Assembly: GCF_002947535.1 (NCBI RefSeq)
Contig: NZ_PUAP01000027.1
Location: 171,802 to 235,801, forward strand
Direction: 5' to 3'
DNA: 64,000 bases
Origin: Enterococcus mundtii
GTDB taxonomy: Bacteria; Bacillota; Bacilli; Lactobacillales; Enterococcaceae
A program made the translations under genes and the position numbers. A model generated the notes under the pieces. The model ran no database searches. It was not told the DNA's origin and saw only the letters and a program-made list of their open reading frames with translations. Shown piece after piece: positions 1-8,941 of this stretch. Numbering within the stretch: the stretch's first letter is position 1; each line of letters opens with the position of its first letter.

Positions 1-123
1 CAAGGGGAACACATGGAAGTTACTTTGTTGACCGTTCATAGTCAAGATCATTTGATGACATCCATCGCGTTTACAGATTTAGCAAAAGAAATCATTGATC
101 TATACCGTCGTATAGAGGCTTAA
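1..123 (+). CDS. PTS lactose/cellobiose-family EIIA, C-terminal end (partial)
   Basis: The window opens inside this gene; only the last 40 codons are seen, ending with TAA. The visible tail contains VHSQDHLMTS followed by an amphipathic helix ending IDLYRRIEA, which is the typical end of the small helical EIIA of the lactose / N,N'-diacetylchitobiose / cellobiose PTS family. The protein passes phosphate from HPr to the EIIB of the same system in the cytoplasm. It lies 35 bp upstream of a matching EIIC gene, so the two are probably one operon. The phosphorylated histidine is probably the one in VHSQDHL. The true substrate cannot be told from this fragment. Confidence 0.85.
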   Translation, partial: QGEHMEVTLLTVHSQDHLMTSIAFTDLAKEIIDLYRRIEA

Positions 124-158
124 ATAAAAATTTTTTAAAGGAGAAAAGAGGAAAAGAT

Positions 159-1412
159 ATGGATAGCTTTGTAGCATTTATGGAGAAACACTTTATACCA
201 GTCGCATCAAAAATCGGTGCGCAACGCCATTTAGTGGCCATTCGTGACGCTTTTATGGTCAGTATGCCATTAATGATCTTAGGCGCTTTAGCTGTAATGA
301 TCAATAACTTGCCTATCCCTGGATTCCAAGAATTGATGAATTCGATTTTTGGTGGTGAAGCATGGAAAGGGTTCGGTGCGGCTGCTTGGAACGGAACGTT
401 TGCGATTCTTTCTGTTTTGATTGCGTTCTTATTAGCTTATCATTTAGCAAACGGTTACCGTAAAGATGGCGTATCTGCCGGAGTGATCTCATTAGGTTCA
501 TTCTTCGCACTAGGCGGCGCTTTAGGCATGAGTTCAAACGGATTATTTATTGCAATTATTGTCGGAATTATTTCAACAGAGATTTTTGTTCGTTTAAGTG
601 GAAATGAAAAATTGATCATCAAAATGCCAGACGGAGTACCACCAGCAGTAGCAAAAGCATTTGCGTCATTATTGCCAGCAATGATCACGATTTCATTGTT
701 CGCACTAGTTGCTGCAATCTTTGCGGCATTCGGTGTTGCTGATATTGTTGGAGCATTCTACACGGTGGTTCAAGAACCATTTATGGGTCTTGCTAACTCT
801 TACCCATCTGCATTATTACTTGCATTTATTACACCGTTCCTTTGGTTCTTTGGACTACATGGAGCAAACATGGTCGATCCATTGATGCAAACCATCAATG
901 CGCCAGCGATCCAAGCAAACGTCGAAGCGATTGCTAACGGCCAAAGTGCACCATTTATCGTCAACAAACCTTTCTTTGACAGCTTTGTCAATTTAGGTGG
1001 TACAGGTGCAACATTAGGATTATTGATCGCGATCTATTTAGTAGGACGTAGAAACAAACCTTATATGGTCGTAACGAACTTATCGATTGCGCCAGGAGTA
1101 TTCAATATCAACGAACCAACAATGTTTGGTCTACCAATCGTTTTGAACCCAGTGATGTTTATTCCATTTATTTTAACACCAATGGTTTTAGTAACTGTTG
1201 CGTACTTTGCGACATCAACAGGACTTGTACCAGCAGCTACAGTAATGCCACCATGGGTAACACCACCAGTGATCGGCGGATTTTTAGCAACAAACAGTCT
1301 TTCAGGCGCAGTGCTATCTGCGGTCAACTTACTGATTTCAATTCTGATCTATCTACCATTCGTTAAAGTAGCAACGATCCAAGAAATGAAAAAAGACGCA
1401 TTGAACGCGTAA
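159..1412 (+). CDS. PTS cellobiose/lactose-family EIIC permease
   Basis: A 417-residue polytopic membrane protein of the lactose/cellobiose EIIC family. This is the sugar-translocating subunit, working with separate EIIA and EIIB proteins. It starts with the usual amphipathic N-terminus (MDSFVAFMEKHFIPVASKIG) and then has about ten hydrophobic segments. The conserved stretch FFGLHGANMVDP lies in the middle and NINEPTMFGLPIVLNP near residue 320. Length fits the family (about 420-450). It has an AAAGGAG-type ribosome site and directly follows an EIIA gene. A strong terminator follows, so it is the last gene of its operon. The family is clear, but the substrate (cellobiose, chitobiose or another beta-glucoside) is not. 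Confidence 0.93.
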   Translation: MDSFVAFMEKHFIPVASKIGAQRHLVAIRDAFMVSMPLMILGALAVMINNLPIPGFQELMNSIFGGEAWKGFGAAAWNGTFAILSVLIAFLLAYHLANGYRKDGVSAGVISLGSFFALGGALGMSSNGLFIAIIVGIISTEIFVRLSGNEKLIIKMPDGVPPAVAKAFASLLPAMITISLFALVAAIFAAFGVADIVGAFYTVVQEPFMGLANSYPSALLLAFITPFLWFFGLHGANMVDPLMQTINAPAIQANVEAIANGQSAPFIVNKPFFDSFVNLGGTGATLGLLIAIYLVGRRNKPYMVVTNLSIAPGVFNINEPTMFGLPIVLNPVMFIPFILTPMVLVTVAYFATSTGLVPAATVMPPWVTPPVIGGFLATNSLSGAVLSAVNLLISILIYLPFVKVATIQEMKKDALNA

Positions 1413-1419
1413 GAAATAA

Positions 1420-1458
1420 AAAACGGAGAGCAAGTGATTGCTTTCCGTTTTTTTTTTG
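1420..1458 (+). terminator. Rho-independent terminator of the PTS operon
   Basis: An inverted repeat AACGGAGAGCAA / TTGCTTTCCGTT with a 4-nt loop is followed by a run of nine or more T, eight bases after the EIIC stop codon. Confidence 0.9.
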
Positions 1459-1538
1459 TTACTACTGTTATCATTGCTATTTTTCAGAAAGCAACGTATA
1501 GTTTTTGTAAGCATTCTATTTGAATAGGAGGATAGCGC

Positions 1539-1940
1539 ATGAATACAATAGACATTCAAAAAAGGATCGAACGATTCCAAGCATATGGGAACACTCTTCC
1601 AGGGGCTAGGGTATATTTTCGTGAAGATTGGGAAACGCTTTATTTTGATTTGGATGGTAAACAGTTTGGGATGATGAGTCCAGAAGCGAATGAAAAAGCA
1701 TTGATCACGTTAAAACATTTCCCTGAAAAAAACGAGGAATTACGAACGATGTACCCTGAGATCATTATACCTGGTTACTATGCCAATAAGAAACATTGGA
1801 ATTCGATCATGTTAGGCAAAGATGAATTGTCAGACGAGGAAATCGAGAAAATGATTTTGATTTCTTATGAATTGGTACTAGCGAAATTCGCTAAAAAGAA
1901 ACAAGAAGAAATCAAAAACTCAGTGATAGAAAGTGATTGA
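1539..1940 (+). CDS. MmcQ/YjbR family protein
   Basis: A 133-residue protein with the MmcQ/YjbR (CyaY-like fold) pattern: YFDLDGKQFGMMS near the N-terminus, then a segment ending PGYYANKKHWNSIML and a C-terminal ISYELV helix. Members are small cytoplasmic DNA-binding-like proteins with no settled role. The last 15 residues are lysine- and glutamate-rich and probably disordered. The start is supported by an AGGAGG site 8 bp upstream. It stands alone between two terminators and appears monocistronic. Confidence 0.82.
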   Translation: MNTIDIQKRIERFQAYGNTLPGARVYFREDWETLYFDLDGKQFGMMSPEANEKALITLKHFPEKNEELRTMYPEIIIPGYYANKKHWNSIMLGKDELSDEEIEKMILISYELVLAKFAKKKQEEIKNSVIESD

Positions 1941-1980
1941 AAGCTTGAAGTGGCAGAAATCATTCTCTAGTTGATAAAAA

Positions 1981-2013
1981 AGGTCTGGAAATAGGGGCAA
2001 CCTATTTCCAGAC
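1981..2013. terminator. Hairpin terminator between converging genes
   Basis: A 13-bp perfect stem (GTCTGGAAATAGG / CCTATTTCCAGAC) with a 5-nt loop. On the minus strand it is followed by CTTTTTTAT, so it mainly ends the methyltransferase transcript. It may also stop the plus-strand transcript. Confidence 0.8.
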
Positions 2014-2067
2014 GCTTAATAAAATTTGTGCAGATGGACTAAGAATGTTTAGATCGATGATTCGCCT

Positions 2068-2796
2068 CTACATTTTTGTCACAGAAATAATCAACATCAT
2101 CGGACGTCTTAATTCGTCTTTCATACCAGGTATATCTAACATATGTGATGGTGGTATTGGTTCAAGCACATGGTTGATTTGAAAGCCATTAGACAATAAT
2201 GTCTCAAGATAAGTTGTAATCGTTCGATGATATTTTTTTACAGAAGATCCTAGGAAGTTTGTGTCACGCTCCCCTTCGTCAAAATAATGATCAACTGGAA
2301 AGTGCATGATCTGACCATCATCTGTATAAATCCAATCTTGCCGACCATCTGCTGTAAAAATAGGATGTTCAACTGAAAAAAGAAATTGCCCATTCGGTTT
2401 TAGGAAGTGATGGACATGCTGGACGAGTTGTTCCCAATTTTCTACATAATGGATAGCTAAAGAACTGAACACGAAATCAAATGAGTCTTTCGCAAACCGG
2501 ATCGTTGAAATATCGTCTTGCATGTAACTGATCGTGTCATCATTTGTTCGAGCGCTAGCTTCTTCTAGCATCTTCGCAGACAAGTCAACACCAATGATTT
2601 TTTTTGCCCCTTGCGAAGCAGCGTAACGACAGTGCCAACCATAGCCACATCCAAGATCAAGGACTGTTTGTCCATGGAGATTGGGGAAGATAGTTGCAAG
2701 CGTGGGCCATTCTCCAGCACCTTGTAAGCCTTTTTGGCTACGAGGCATTTCTTTGTATTGGTCAAAAAATTGTTGATCATCGTAAATATTTGTCAT
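2068..2796 (-). CDS. class I SAM-dependent methyltransferase
   Basis: A 242-residue protein with the class I Rossmann-fold methyltransferase motifs: motif I VLDLGCGYGWHCRYAA, the acidic end of strand 2 in IIGVDLS, motif III-like YMQDDISTIRF, and SSLAIHYVENW / FLKPNGQFLFSVEHP further on. This is the methyltransferase-11/25 pattern of small-molecule enzymes, and the substrate is unknown. I chose the start at 2796 rather than the ATG at 2811, because the upstream ATG overlaps the GGAGG ribosome site that sits 8 bp before the second ATG. It is transcribed alone and away from the GNAT gene. Confidence 0.85.
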   Translation of the reverse strand: MTNIYDDQQFFDQYKEMPRSQKGLQGAGEWPTLATIFPNLHGQTVLDLGCGYGWHCRYAASQGAKKIIGVDLSAKMLEEASARTNDDTISYMQDDISTIRFAKDSFDFVFSSLAIHYVENWEQLVQHVHHFLKPNGQFLFSVEHPIFTADGRQDWIYTDDGQIMHFPVDHYFDEGERDTNFLGSSVKKYHRTITTYLETLLSNGFQINHVLEPIPPSHMLDIPGMKDELRRPMMLIISVTKM

Positions 2797-2992
2797 GTTT
2801 GATTCCTCCATGTAATTTTTTTATTTGCTTAAACTACATGGAGTCCGTCTCTTTTGTGTGCAATCATCTCGCTCACTCCTTTGACATCTATTCTAGCTTA
2901 GGTCGTAAGAAGAAGCAAAAATTCAAACATAGATAAACATGCTTAGGGATCTGTTTTACACGACGCATGAATAATGAATGGAGGTTTAATAG

Positions 2993-3457
2993 TTGAATAT
3001 GTATCAATGGATCAAATTAAATGAACACCCAGAATTACTGGAAGAAACCGCAAGTTGGTTTTCCTCAAAGTGGGGCATTCCTGCGGAGGTTTATGCGGAA
3101 AGTATACGTACTGGAATCATCGAGAAGGAAAGTATTCCTCAATGGTATGTTGTTCTCGATGAAAAAGGTGCAATCGTTGGAGGAGCAGGTGTCATCGAAA
3201 ATGACTTCCACGACCGTCCAGATTTAGCACCTAATCTTTGTGCTTTATATGTTGAACCGGAGCATCGGAATCAGGGATTAGCAAAATGGATATTAGAACA
3301 AACCAGAGAAGAGATGCATCGATTAGGGTTCAAGAAACTTTATTTGATTACAGACCACACCTCCTTTTATGAACGATATGATTGGTCATTTTTAACTATG
3401 GTCAAGGAAGAAAGTGGAACAACTGCCCGGTTGTATCAAATCGCTACAACAACATAA
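2993..3457 (+). CDS. GNAT family N-acetyltransferase
   Basis: A 154-residue GNAT-fold protein. The acetyl-CoA binding motif A is visible as LYVEPEHRNQGLAKWILEQ, followed by KLYLITDHTSFYERYDW. The mid-region IVGGAGVIENDFHDRPDLAPNL matches family members annotated as aminoglycoside-type or small-amine acetyltransferases, but no substrate can be assigned. The TTG start at 2993 has a GGAGG 8 bp upstream; the next ATG (2999) would be 14 bp away, so TTG is preferred. A bidirectional terminator follows directly. Confidence 0.82.
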   Translation: MNMYQWIKLNEHPELLEETASWFSSKWGIPAEVYAESIRTGIIEKESIPQWYVVLDEKGAIVGGAGVIENDFHDRPDLAPNLCALYVEPEHRNQGLAKWILEQTREEMHRLGFKKLYLITDHTSFYERYDWSFLTMVKEESGTTARLYQIATTT

Positions 3458-3502
3458 AGAGAAGCATGAGATGTTGGATCAAATCTCATGCTTCTCTTTT
3501 TT
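3458..3502. terminator. Bidirectional terminator
   Basis: Perfect 15-bp arms (AGAGAAGCATGAGAT / ATCTCATGCTTCTCT) followed by TTTTTT. The right arm also encodes the last residues of the converging YrhK-like gene, so the hairpin serves both strands. Confidence 0.88.
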
Positions 3503-3805
3503 CGCTTGTTCTCTTCGTTGTTTCTTTTCATCGTAAATAAAGACATTTCGCACGATACGTAAGATGGGGCGAGTGGTCAAGAAGATGGCACCTGCCAAAT
3601 ACAAGTAATTACTGTAATAATCAGGGATTTTCGTGAGCAAAGCAATACTCCCTAAGACATAAAAGATACCTGTGAGTAAATCAACCGCTAAAGAAATCAA
3701 TGTGTAACGATTTTGGAAATACAAGCGAAAACGCCGTCCGCGGATCTCAATATCTTCTTCTTTGCCAATCTCGACATCATGGGTATTTCGTTTGATTCTT
3801 GGCAT
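3479..3805 (-). CDS. YrhK-like small membrane protein
   Basis: A 108-residue protein with a charged N-terminal segment, RRFRLYFQNRYTLISLAVDLLTG, and two membrane helices (about residues 33-55 and 63-82). It ends in a very basic tail. This is the YrhK-domain pattern, a small integral membrane family of unknown role. Its stop codon lies inside the shared terminator with the GNAT gene, and it starts 27 bp downstream of the alcohol dehydrogenase stop on the same strand, so it is probably co-transcribed with that gene. Confidence 0.7.
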   Translation of the reverse strand: MPRIKRNTHDVEIGKEEDIEIRGRRFRLYFQNRYTLISLAVDLLTGIFYVLGSIALLTKIPDYYSNYLYLAGAIFLTTRPILRIVRNVFIYDEKKQRREQAKKEKHEI

Positions 3806-3832
3806 ATAAAATCACCTAACTAGTTTTTATTT

Positions 3833-4966
3833 CTAAGGTTTCAAAACAACTTTGATATTTTTATCTTCTTTTTTATCAAAAATCTCGTATGCTCGAGCCG
3901 CTTCTTCTAACGGCATCGAATGAGTGATGATCTGAGTTGGATCAAACATCCCTTCTGCAATCATGTCATAAATTTTTGGCATCAAGTGGACAACCGGTGC
4001 TTGCCCATGTTTGACATCGATATTGCGCATAAAGAATTCTTGAAGTGGATAGGAAGAAGCAGGTGTCATATAAACACCAGTGATTTGCACTGTACCAAAT
4101 TTTTTCACCGCTTTAGCAGCCATTTGGATAGGTGAGATCGTTCCACTTTGTAAGCTAACTAAATTTTTAGCTTTTTCTTTTGTTGGCTCTAAGCCATCCA
4201 TTCCGACACAATCAATGATGACATCTGCACCGCCACGAGCTAACTCATATAAATCATCTCCGGCTTGGTTCACGTCGTCTAATAGATATGTTTCGATTTG
4301 ATTATAGCGGACCGCTTTGTCCAAACGATGTTTGACTGGATCGACCGCAATGACACGTTTTGCTCCTGCCATCACAGCAAATTTTTGTGCAAATAAACCA
4401 ACAGGGCCTGAACCTAAGACGACAACCGTATCATCTTTTTTTACCCCTGCATTTGCAACACTCCAATAAGCGGTTGGTAAAATATCAGATAAAAATAAAA
4501 CTTTTTCATCAGGTAAATCATTATCTGGAACGATAAATGACGTAGAGTCGGCGAAAGGCACCCGAAGATACTCCGCTTGACCACCCCAATGATTTCCGTT
4601 CAATTTACCAAAACCGAATAATCCACCGTATAATTCTTCCTGATTGGAATTATCACACTGACTTTCCATATGGTTTGCACAAAAATGGCAATGGCCACAG
4701 CTAATATTAAAAGGAATAACTACACGTTGTCCTTTTTTCAACTTTTTCACTTCAGAACCAACTTCTTCAACGATCCCCATAGGTTCATGTCCAACGACAT
4801 AGCCTTTTTCCATAACGGATTCCCCATGGTGATAAAGATGGAGATCAGATCCACAAATCGCTGTTGCAGTGATACGGATGATTGCATCGGTTGGTGCTAA
4901 AATTTTTGGATCATCAACATTTCTAATTTCCATTTTTTGCTTTCCTTGCCAAGTGACTGCTTTCAT
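3833..4966 (-). CDS. zinc-dependent alcohol dehydrogenase (formaldehyde dehydrogenase-like subgroup)
   Basis: A 377-residue medium-chain zinc alcohol dehydrogenase. Catalytic zinc ligands are visible as Cys38 (AICGSDLH) and His60-Glu61 (VVGHEP). The structural zinc loop is CGHCHFCANHMESQC near residue 100. The NAD(P)-binding motif VVLGSGPVGLFAQ lies near residue 185. The long insertion after the Rossmann core and the ending NIKVVLKP fit the subgroup annotated as glutathione-independent formaldehyde dehydrogenase or threonine/sorbitol dehydrogenase-like. Substrate is not certain. It has its own promoter region of about 250 bp shared with a divergent membrane protein gene and reads into the YrhK gene. 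Confidence 0.85.
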   Translation of the reverse strand: MKAVTWQGKQKMEIRNVDDPKILAPTDAIIRITATAICGSDLHLYHHGESVMEKGYVVGHEPMGIVEEVGSEVKKLKKGQRVVIPFNISCGHCHFCANHMESQCDNSNQEELYGGLFGFGKLNGNHWGGQAEYLRVPFADSTSFIVPDNDLPDEKVLFLSDILPTAYWSVANAGVKKDDTVVVLGSGPVGLFAQKFAVMAGAKRVIAVDPVKHRLDKAVRYNQIETYLLDDVNQAGDDLYELARGGADVIIDCVGMDGLEPTKEKAKNLVSLQSGTISPIQMAAKAVKKFGTVQITGVYMTPASSYPLQEFFMRNIDVKHGQAPVVHLMPKIYDMIAEGMFDPTQIITHSMPLEEAARAYEIFDKKEDKNIKVVLKP

Positions 4967-5214
4967 CGTAGTGCTCCTCTCCTGTTTTCGTTAATAAAAC
5001 TAACGATAGTTATTTATAAACTCATTCTAAGGGAATGTTACTTTTTTTCACAATGAAACGCGCTTTTAGTTTTAAGTTAAAACAGTAAAATAACTTTTGA
5101 CGAAAAAAGGAAGTTGTAGTTTTATTGACTGAAAGTTATAATTATAGTAGTTGATTTTCAACAAAATAAAACGTAAAAGAACAATTTTTTGTGCTGACAT
5201 AGGAAAGGAGAGAA

Positions 5215-6057
5215 ATGAGAAATAGTCGATTAATCAAAATAATTATAGGAGTTGTGTGTACGGTCTTGCTCTTTTTTTTATCGATTGGCGGACTTTTTTA
5301 TACGACTTTAGCAAATGAAGGATTTATGAATGAACAAATCAAACAAGCAAACTACATACAAAAAGTAACGAGAGAGATCAATGGTCGTGTCCAGAGCTAC
5401 CACCAAGAAGCAAGAGTCACTCCAGAGGTGCTTGCCGACAGTGTATCCGAGGAATTAGTCAAAAAGAATATCGAGCATTTCATCAAAGAAACCTATCGCG
5501 ACAAGCAACCAAGCTTGATCCAAGCGACGGAGTTGGAAGAACATATCAAAGAGACGATCCATACATATAAAGCAGAACATGACATCGATATTGAAGAAGG
5601 AACTGCAGGAGAAGAACTAGCTTTACATATGATCGGCGGGATCTTTGAACGGAGTGTACAACCAAGTTATCTGCATCTTTTTATTCGAGGAATCACTGAG
5701 TTGAGCCAACAGGTACTTGACTATGCTTGGGGCATTGTGAGTGTGAGCCTATTGATCTTAGCTGGATTCATTTATTTCAATCCGGGATCTATCCGATCAC
5801 GTATCAAAAAATTTGCGTGTAGTCTGATGGGTGCTGGATTGATAAGTCTAGCATTTGCCGCAACTTTATACTATGCGCAGATTTTGCAGACGGATGAGCA
5901 AATGGATTCACTTCAAGACTTGATGCGGACGTATCTTTCTAACTTTACTCTGATTGTTTTACTGATCGGTGGAAGTGAGATCGTTATGGGTGGCTTCGCA
6001 TGGCTCCTTGCGAAAAGAGAAAACAAAAAGAGAAGCATCGGGAAAAATCAAAAATAG
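5215..6057 (+). CDS. membrane protein of unknown function
   Basis: A 280-residue protein I do not recognise. An N-terminal membrane helix (about residues 7-30) is followed by about 130 mostly helical, charged residues that probably lie outside the cell. Three further membrane helices follow (about 172-192, 202-222 and 243-263), then a basic tail. The layout suggests a surface-anchored sensor or stress protein with an extracytoplasmic domain. The start has AAAGGAGAG directly upstream. It is monocistronic, with a terminator right after the stop. Confidence 0.7.
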   Translation: MRNSRLIKIIIGVVCTVLLFFLSIGGLFYTTLANEGFMNEQIKQANYIQKVTREINGRVQSYHQEARVTPEVLADSVSEELVKKNIEHFIKETYRDKQPSLIQATELEEHIKETIHTYKAEHDIDIEEGTAGEELALHMIGGIFERSVQPSYLHLFIRGITELSQQVLDYAWGIVSVSLLILAGFIYFNPGSIRSRIKKFACSLMGAGLISLAFAATLYYAQILQTDEQMDSLQDLMRTYLSNFTLIVLLIGGSEIVMGGFAWLLAKRENKKRSIGKNQK

Positions 6058-6063
6058 CCGAAA

Positions 6064-6110
6064 AAACAAGAGTTCTCCGCCTATTCCATAGGTGGAGGAC
6101 TCTTGTTTTA
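6064..6110. terminator. Bidirectional terminator
   Basis: Long stem ACAAGAGTTCTCCGCCTAT / ATAGGTGGAGGACTCTTGT with G-T pairs and a 3-nt loop, flanked by A-run and T-run. It ends both the membrane protein and the converging oleate hydratase transcripts. Confidence 0.88.
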
Positions 6111-6146
6111 GAACTGAAGCAGCATAGAAAAGTGGACTTCACAACC

Positions 6147-7841
6147 TCAATCAAACATTTTTTTCGCTGCACGCATCAACGTAGGGATATCTTTGTCATA
6201 ACGTGGTGTTTTCACCAAACGTGACATTGGAATACCTGCAAAATGGAATGCCGCAATTTCTCCTGAACGAACAGCACTTTGTTCGGTAAAGATCATTTGA
6301 TAAGGCTGTTCAACGAACTCACCAGTAAAGGCAAGGTTTGTTGAATGTTTAGGAATGACTTTTGGTCGATCGCTTTTTGCACGATTGTTGAATAAGGCAG
6401 AAGCATATGGCATATAAACCGGAATATTATTGATGACACTATCATAGATCTCGGTTTCTTTTTCGCGAATGTTTACTGGACCAGGATCAACTTTCGAAAG
6501 CTGACCAAGCAATTCTTCCAACATTTCTTTTCCGTTCATTTTAATATACTCTTTGTCGACAAATTCACCACGACGTCTTGGATACAAGAAGTAGCCCCAA
6601 ATCACTGTTTCATTCGGTTTTTGTGAAGTGAAATGCGGTTGGTGATGCACGACGATCGACATATTGACATCTTTTTGACTAAGTGGGGTGATCGGTGTTG
6701 TTGAAATAAATGAATTCAACGCATTACCTGGTTCTTGTGTCGTGATACGTGTGATCTCGTTTAACAGCACATGATTTTTCGTTGTCAACGTAAAGCTGAC
6801 CCATTCACTTGCGTCACGATCTGCGAAAAATTTATCTGGATTACCTAAATTGTAGAATTTTTCACTGGCTTTTTTCCATAAACTAGAAGCAGCACCGTAA
6901 TCCATATTTTCCTCTGCGGGTGTTTCGTAGTCGCCAAGTGTTGCTGAATCAGTGATCGAACCATTCGTAAATAATACGCCAGTATCTCCATCAACGACGA
7001 CATGTTCTTCTTCTTGTGTTTTTGTATTGATCATCTTCAAGCCTGTCACCGTGATTTCATCTTGCATCGCTGTTTCTTTAAATTCCCAGTCAACGACACG
7101 ACGATTCAAAATGATTTTACAGCCTTGTTCTTTCAAATAGTTGATCAGTGGCAACATAATGCTTTCATATTGATTATAGCGTGTCCGATTGACCCCAACT
7201 AAATGCTCGATTTGAGTAAACTCATAAATCATTTGGTGCATATAGCGCCGTAATTCTTGTGCAGAACTACGTGTTCGAAAAGCAAAAGTCGTTTCCCACA
7301 TAAACCAGAAGTTTGTTTCAAAGAAATGGGGATCATCTTTGAAATACTCAGCAATCGTCACATTATCTAATTTTTCTTCTTCTGAATCAGGCATGGCGAT
7401 CAGTTTCGTCAATAATACGCGATCTTTATTATTGAAACCTAATTTACCACCATCAATGATTCCCTTGCCACCTTCCAACAAACGAGCTTTATCAAAAGTC
7501 GGATGTTTGGCATCAAAATCACGTGTGTCTTCTTCCGCAGTCATGCCTGGTTCTGTGGCAGAAGGGATGCGACTGAGTAAATCCATCAAATCGACATACG
7601 TACGGTAATTCAGCATACGTCCACCACGTGCAACGTAGCCTTTTTGATTTTCTAATGGGTGATTTTTGTTCCAATATTCATCAGTAACTGTGTCCACAGG
7701 AGCACCATCATTTGATCCATGGTCATCTAAGGAGTAGAAAGTGATTTGATCTCCACGCCATTTGCCTTCTTGGATCAAATAAACAGCTGCTGCCATATTC
7801 GCGATTCCTGCACCAATCATAATTGCTTTCTTTTTTTGCAT
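6147..7841 (-). CDS. ohyA: oleate hydratase (myosin-cross-reactive antigen family)
   Basis: A 564-residue FAD-dependent fatty acid hydratase, which adds water to the cis-9 (or cis-12) double bond of unsaturated fatty acids such as oleate. This is a detoxification reaction at the membrane face. The N-terminal FAD motif is IGAGIANMAAA. The substrate loop reads ARGGRMLNYRTYVD, so the glutamate of the usual RGGREM motif is a methionine here. Whole-length similarity is otherwise strong (for example FWFMWETTFAFRTRSSAQELRR in parts, and HHQPHFTSQKPNETVIWGY in parts). The ATG at 7841 is chosen because GGAGG lies 8 bp upstream; the longer TTG start would include this site. It is followed by a shared terminator. 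Confidence 0.92.
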   Translation of the reverse strand: MQKKKAIMIGAGIANMAAAVYLIQEGKWRGDQITFYSLDDHGSNDGAPVDTVTDEYWNKNHPLENQKGYVARGGRMLNYRTYVDLMDLLSRIPSATEPGMTAEEDTRDFDAKHPTFDKARLLEGGKGIIDGGKLGFNNKDRVLLTKLIAMPDSEEEKLDNVTIAEYFKDDPHFFETNFWFMWETTFAFRTRSSAQELRRYMHQMIYEFTQIEHLVGVNRTRYNQYESIMLPLINYLKEQGCKIILNRRVVDWEFKETAMQDEITVTGLKMINTKTQEEEHVVVDGDTGVLFTNGSITDSATLGDYETPAEENMDYGAASSLWKKASEKFYNLGNPDKFFADRDASEWVSFTLTTKNHVLLNEITRITTQEPGNALNSFISTTPITPLSQKDVNMSIVVHHQPHFTSQKPNETVIWGYFLYPRRRGEFVDKEYIKMNGKEMLEELLGQLSKVDPGPVNIREKETEIYDSVINNIPVYMPYASALFNNRAKSDRPKVIPKHSTNLAFTGEFVEQPYQMIFTEQSAVRSGEIAAFHFAGIPMSRLVKTPRYDKDIPTLMRAAKKMFD

Positions 7842-7889
7842 TGTCCAATCCTCCAATATCTCCTAAATCATTGTATTCTGGCTAATTTT

Positions 7890-8018
7890 CTAGATTGATT
7901 CAAATTCATCATAAAGGTGACTATCATCTTCTAGTAAGCCTGTTTTTTTGCCAAGATAAACAGCACCTATAGCGACTAGTCCTAAGCCAATGCCTACTTT
8001 CAACCATTTCTTGCTCAT
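7890..8018 (-). CDS. small single-span membrane protein (42 aa)
   Basis: A short gene beginning MSKKWLKVGIGLGLVAIGAVY, with one glycine-rich membrane helix and an acidic C-terminal tail. An AAAGGAGG site sits in front of this ATG, which is much better than any upstream start in the same frame. It lies 48 bp upstream of the oleate hydratase on the same strand and may be co-transcribed. The function is unknown. Confidence 0.65.
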   Translation of the reverse strand: MSKKWLKVGIGLGLVAIGAVYLGKKTGLLEDDSHLYDEFESI

Positions 8019-8249
8019 AAAAAAACCTCCTTTTGGTTTGTGAACTATTTCTACTTCAAAGCATAGAGCGTTTAGAAAAATAAGCCAAATGATAGGGTAA
8101 GTGAGCAACCAGAATTTTTGACAGTTCAGAGGAAGTGTCTGTTTTTTAGTGTATTTTGTAATAAATTCTTAATAAAGAGAAGTAAAAAAATTTTGGGAAT
8201 GAGTTATAACGCGTTTTTAATTCATGTGAATCAGAAAGGTGTGGAAAAG

Positions 8250-8501
8250 ATGAAGAGTTTAAAGGTGAGAAAAATTGGGAACATTGTCGGTATCATTTTA
8301 CCTAAGGAACTTGGGTTACCTAAGGGGGATATTTTGAGCTATATGAAAGAAGGTACAACATTGATAATTGATACAAAGGAAGTGATGAGAGAACAAGACC
8401 GTAAAGAAATAGAAAAAGCATTTACTGATTTCTCAAAAGGTTTAGTAGTTTCCGAATCTGAAATGAAAGATACTTTTAGTAAGTATGGTTGGGGTGAGTA
8501 G
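8250..8501 (+). CDS. AbrB/MazE-type antitoxin, orphaned
   Basis: An 83-residue protein whose N-terminus (MKSLKVRKIGNIVGIILPKE) is a swapped-hairpin AbrB/SpoVT DNA-binding domain. The C-terminal half (EKAFTDFSKGLVVSE...) is the toxin-binding tail seen in type II antitoxins. The ATG at 8250 has AAAGGTG upstream; a longer frame to 8118 lacks a start with a ribosome site. It is followed with no gap by a decayed RelE/ParE toxin gene, so the antitoxin has outlived its toxin. Confidence 0.8.
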   Translation: MKSLKVRKIGNIVGIILPKELGLPKGDILSYMKEGTTLIIDTKEVMREQDRKEIEKAFTDFSKGLVVSESEMKDTFSKYGWGE

Positions 8502-8817
8502 ATGGTATATACGATAGTGTATTCGGAGAGTTTTCGCCAGGGGTTAGAGCAGTTGATCAATGGATGGAGAGATGAATTATTTTTATCTAAAGAAAATATT
8601 CGACATTTTACAAGGATGATCTATCAATCAATAGAACTTACTAAAAATTTCCTTGAAATATATGAATAAGTATCTATGTTAGATCATTTTCATGAACGTA
8701 CATATCATATACGAATCGAAAAAAATATGCATATGTTACCGAATAGTTAAAAAGAAACATCTTATTTTGATCGGTAATATTTTTCAGCAACGTCAGATGA
8801 AGCTCAGCGTTCAATAG
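8502..8817 (+). pseudogene. decayed RelE/ParE-type toxin
   Basis: Begins right after the antitoxin stop with MVYTIVYSESFRQGLEQL and reads 55 codons to an in-frame TAA at 8667. Similarity continues in the same frame (ERTYHIRIEKN) to about 8745. It then continues one base out of frame, giving HLILIGNIFQQRQMK, the typical C-terminal end of these RNase toxins. There is thus at least one nonsense mutation and one frameshift. The catalytic C-terminus cannot be made, so the toxin should be inactive. Confidence 0.8.
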
Positions 8818-8941
8818 CTAATAGTTAGTTTTAGTAAAGGTGTATGTATTATTTCTAGTTTGGTTTTCTTTTTTTGTTCAAACTGGACGAAACTCCGTAC
8901 TCTTAGTAGGATAGGAGTAGAAGAAAAAGTGGGGTGTTAGG

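Noticed and set aside
6000..6224. Plus-strand frame over the 6.06-6.11 kb hairpin
   Set aside because: It runs through the end of one gene, a terminator and the antisense of oleate hydratase, with no own start signal.
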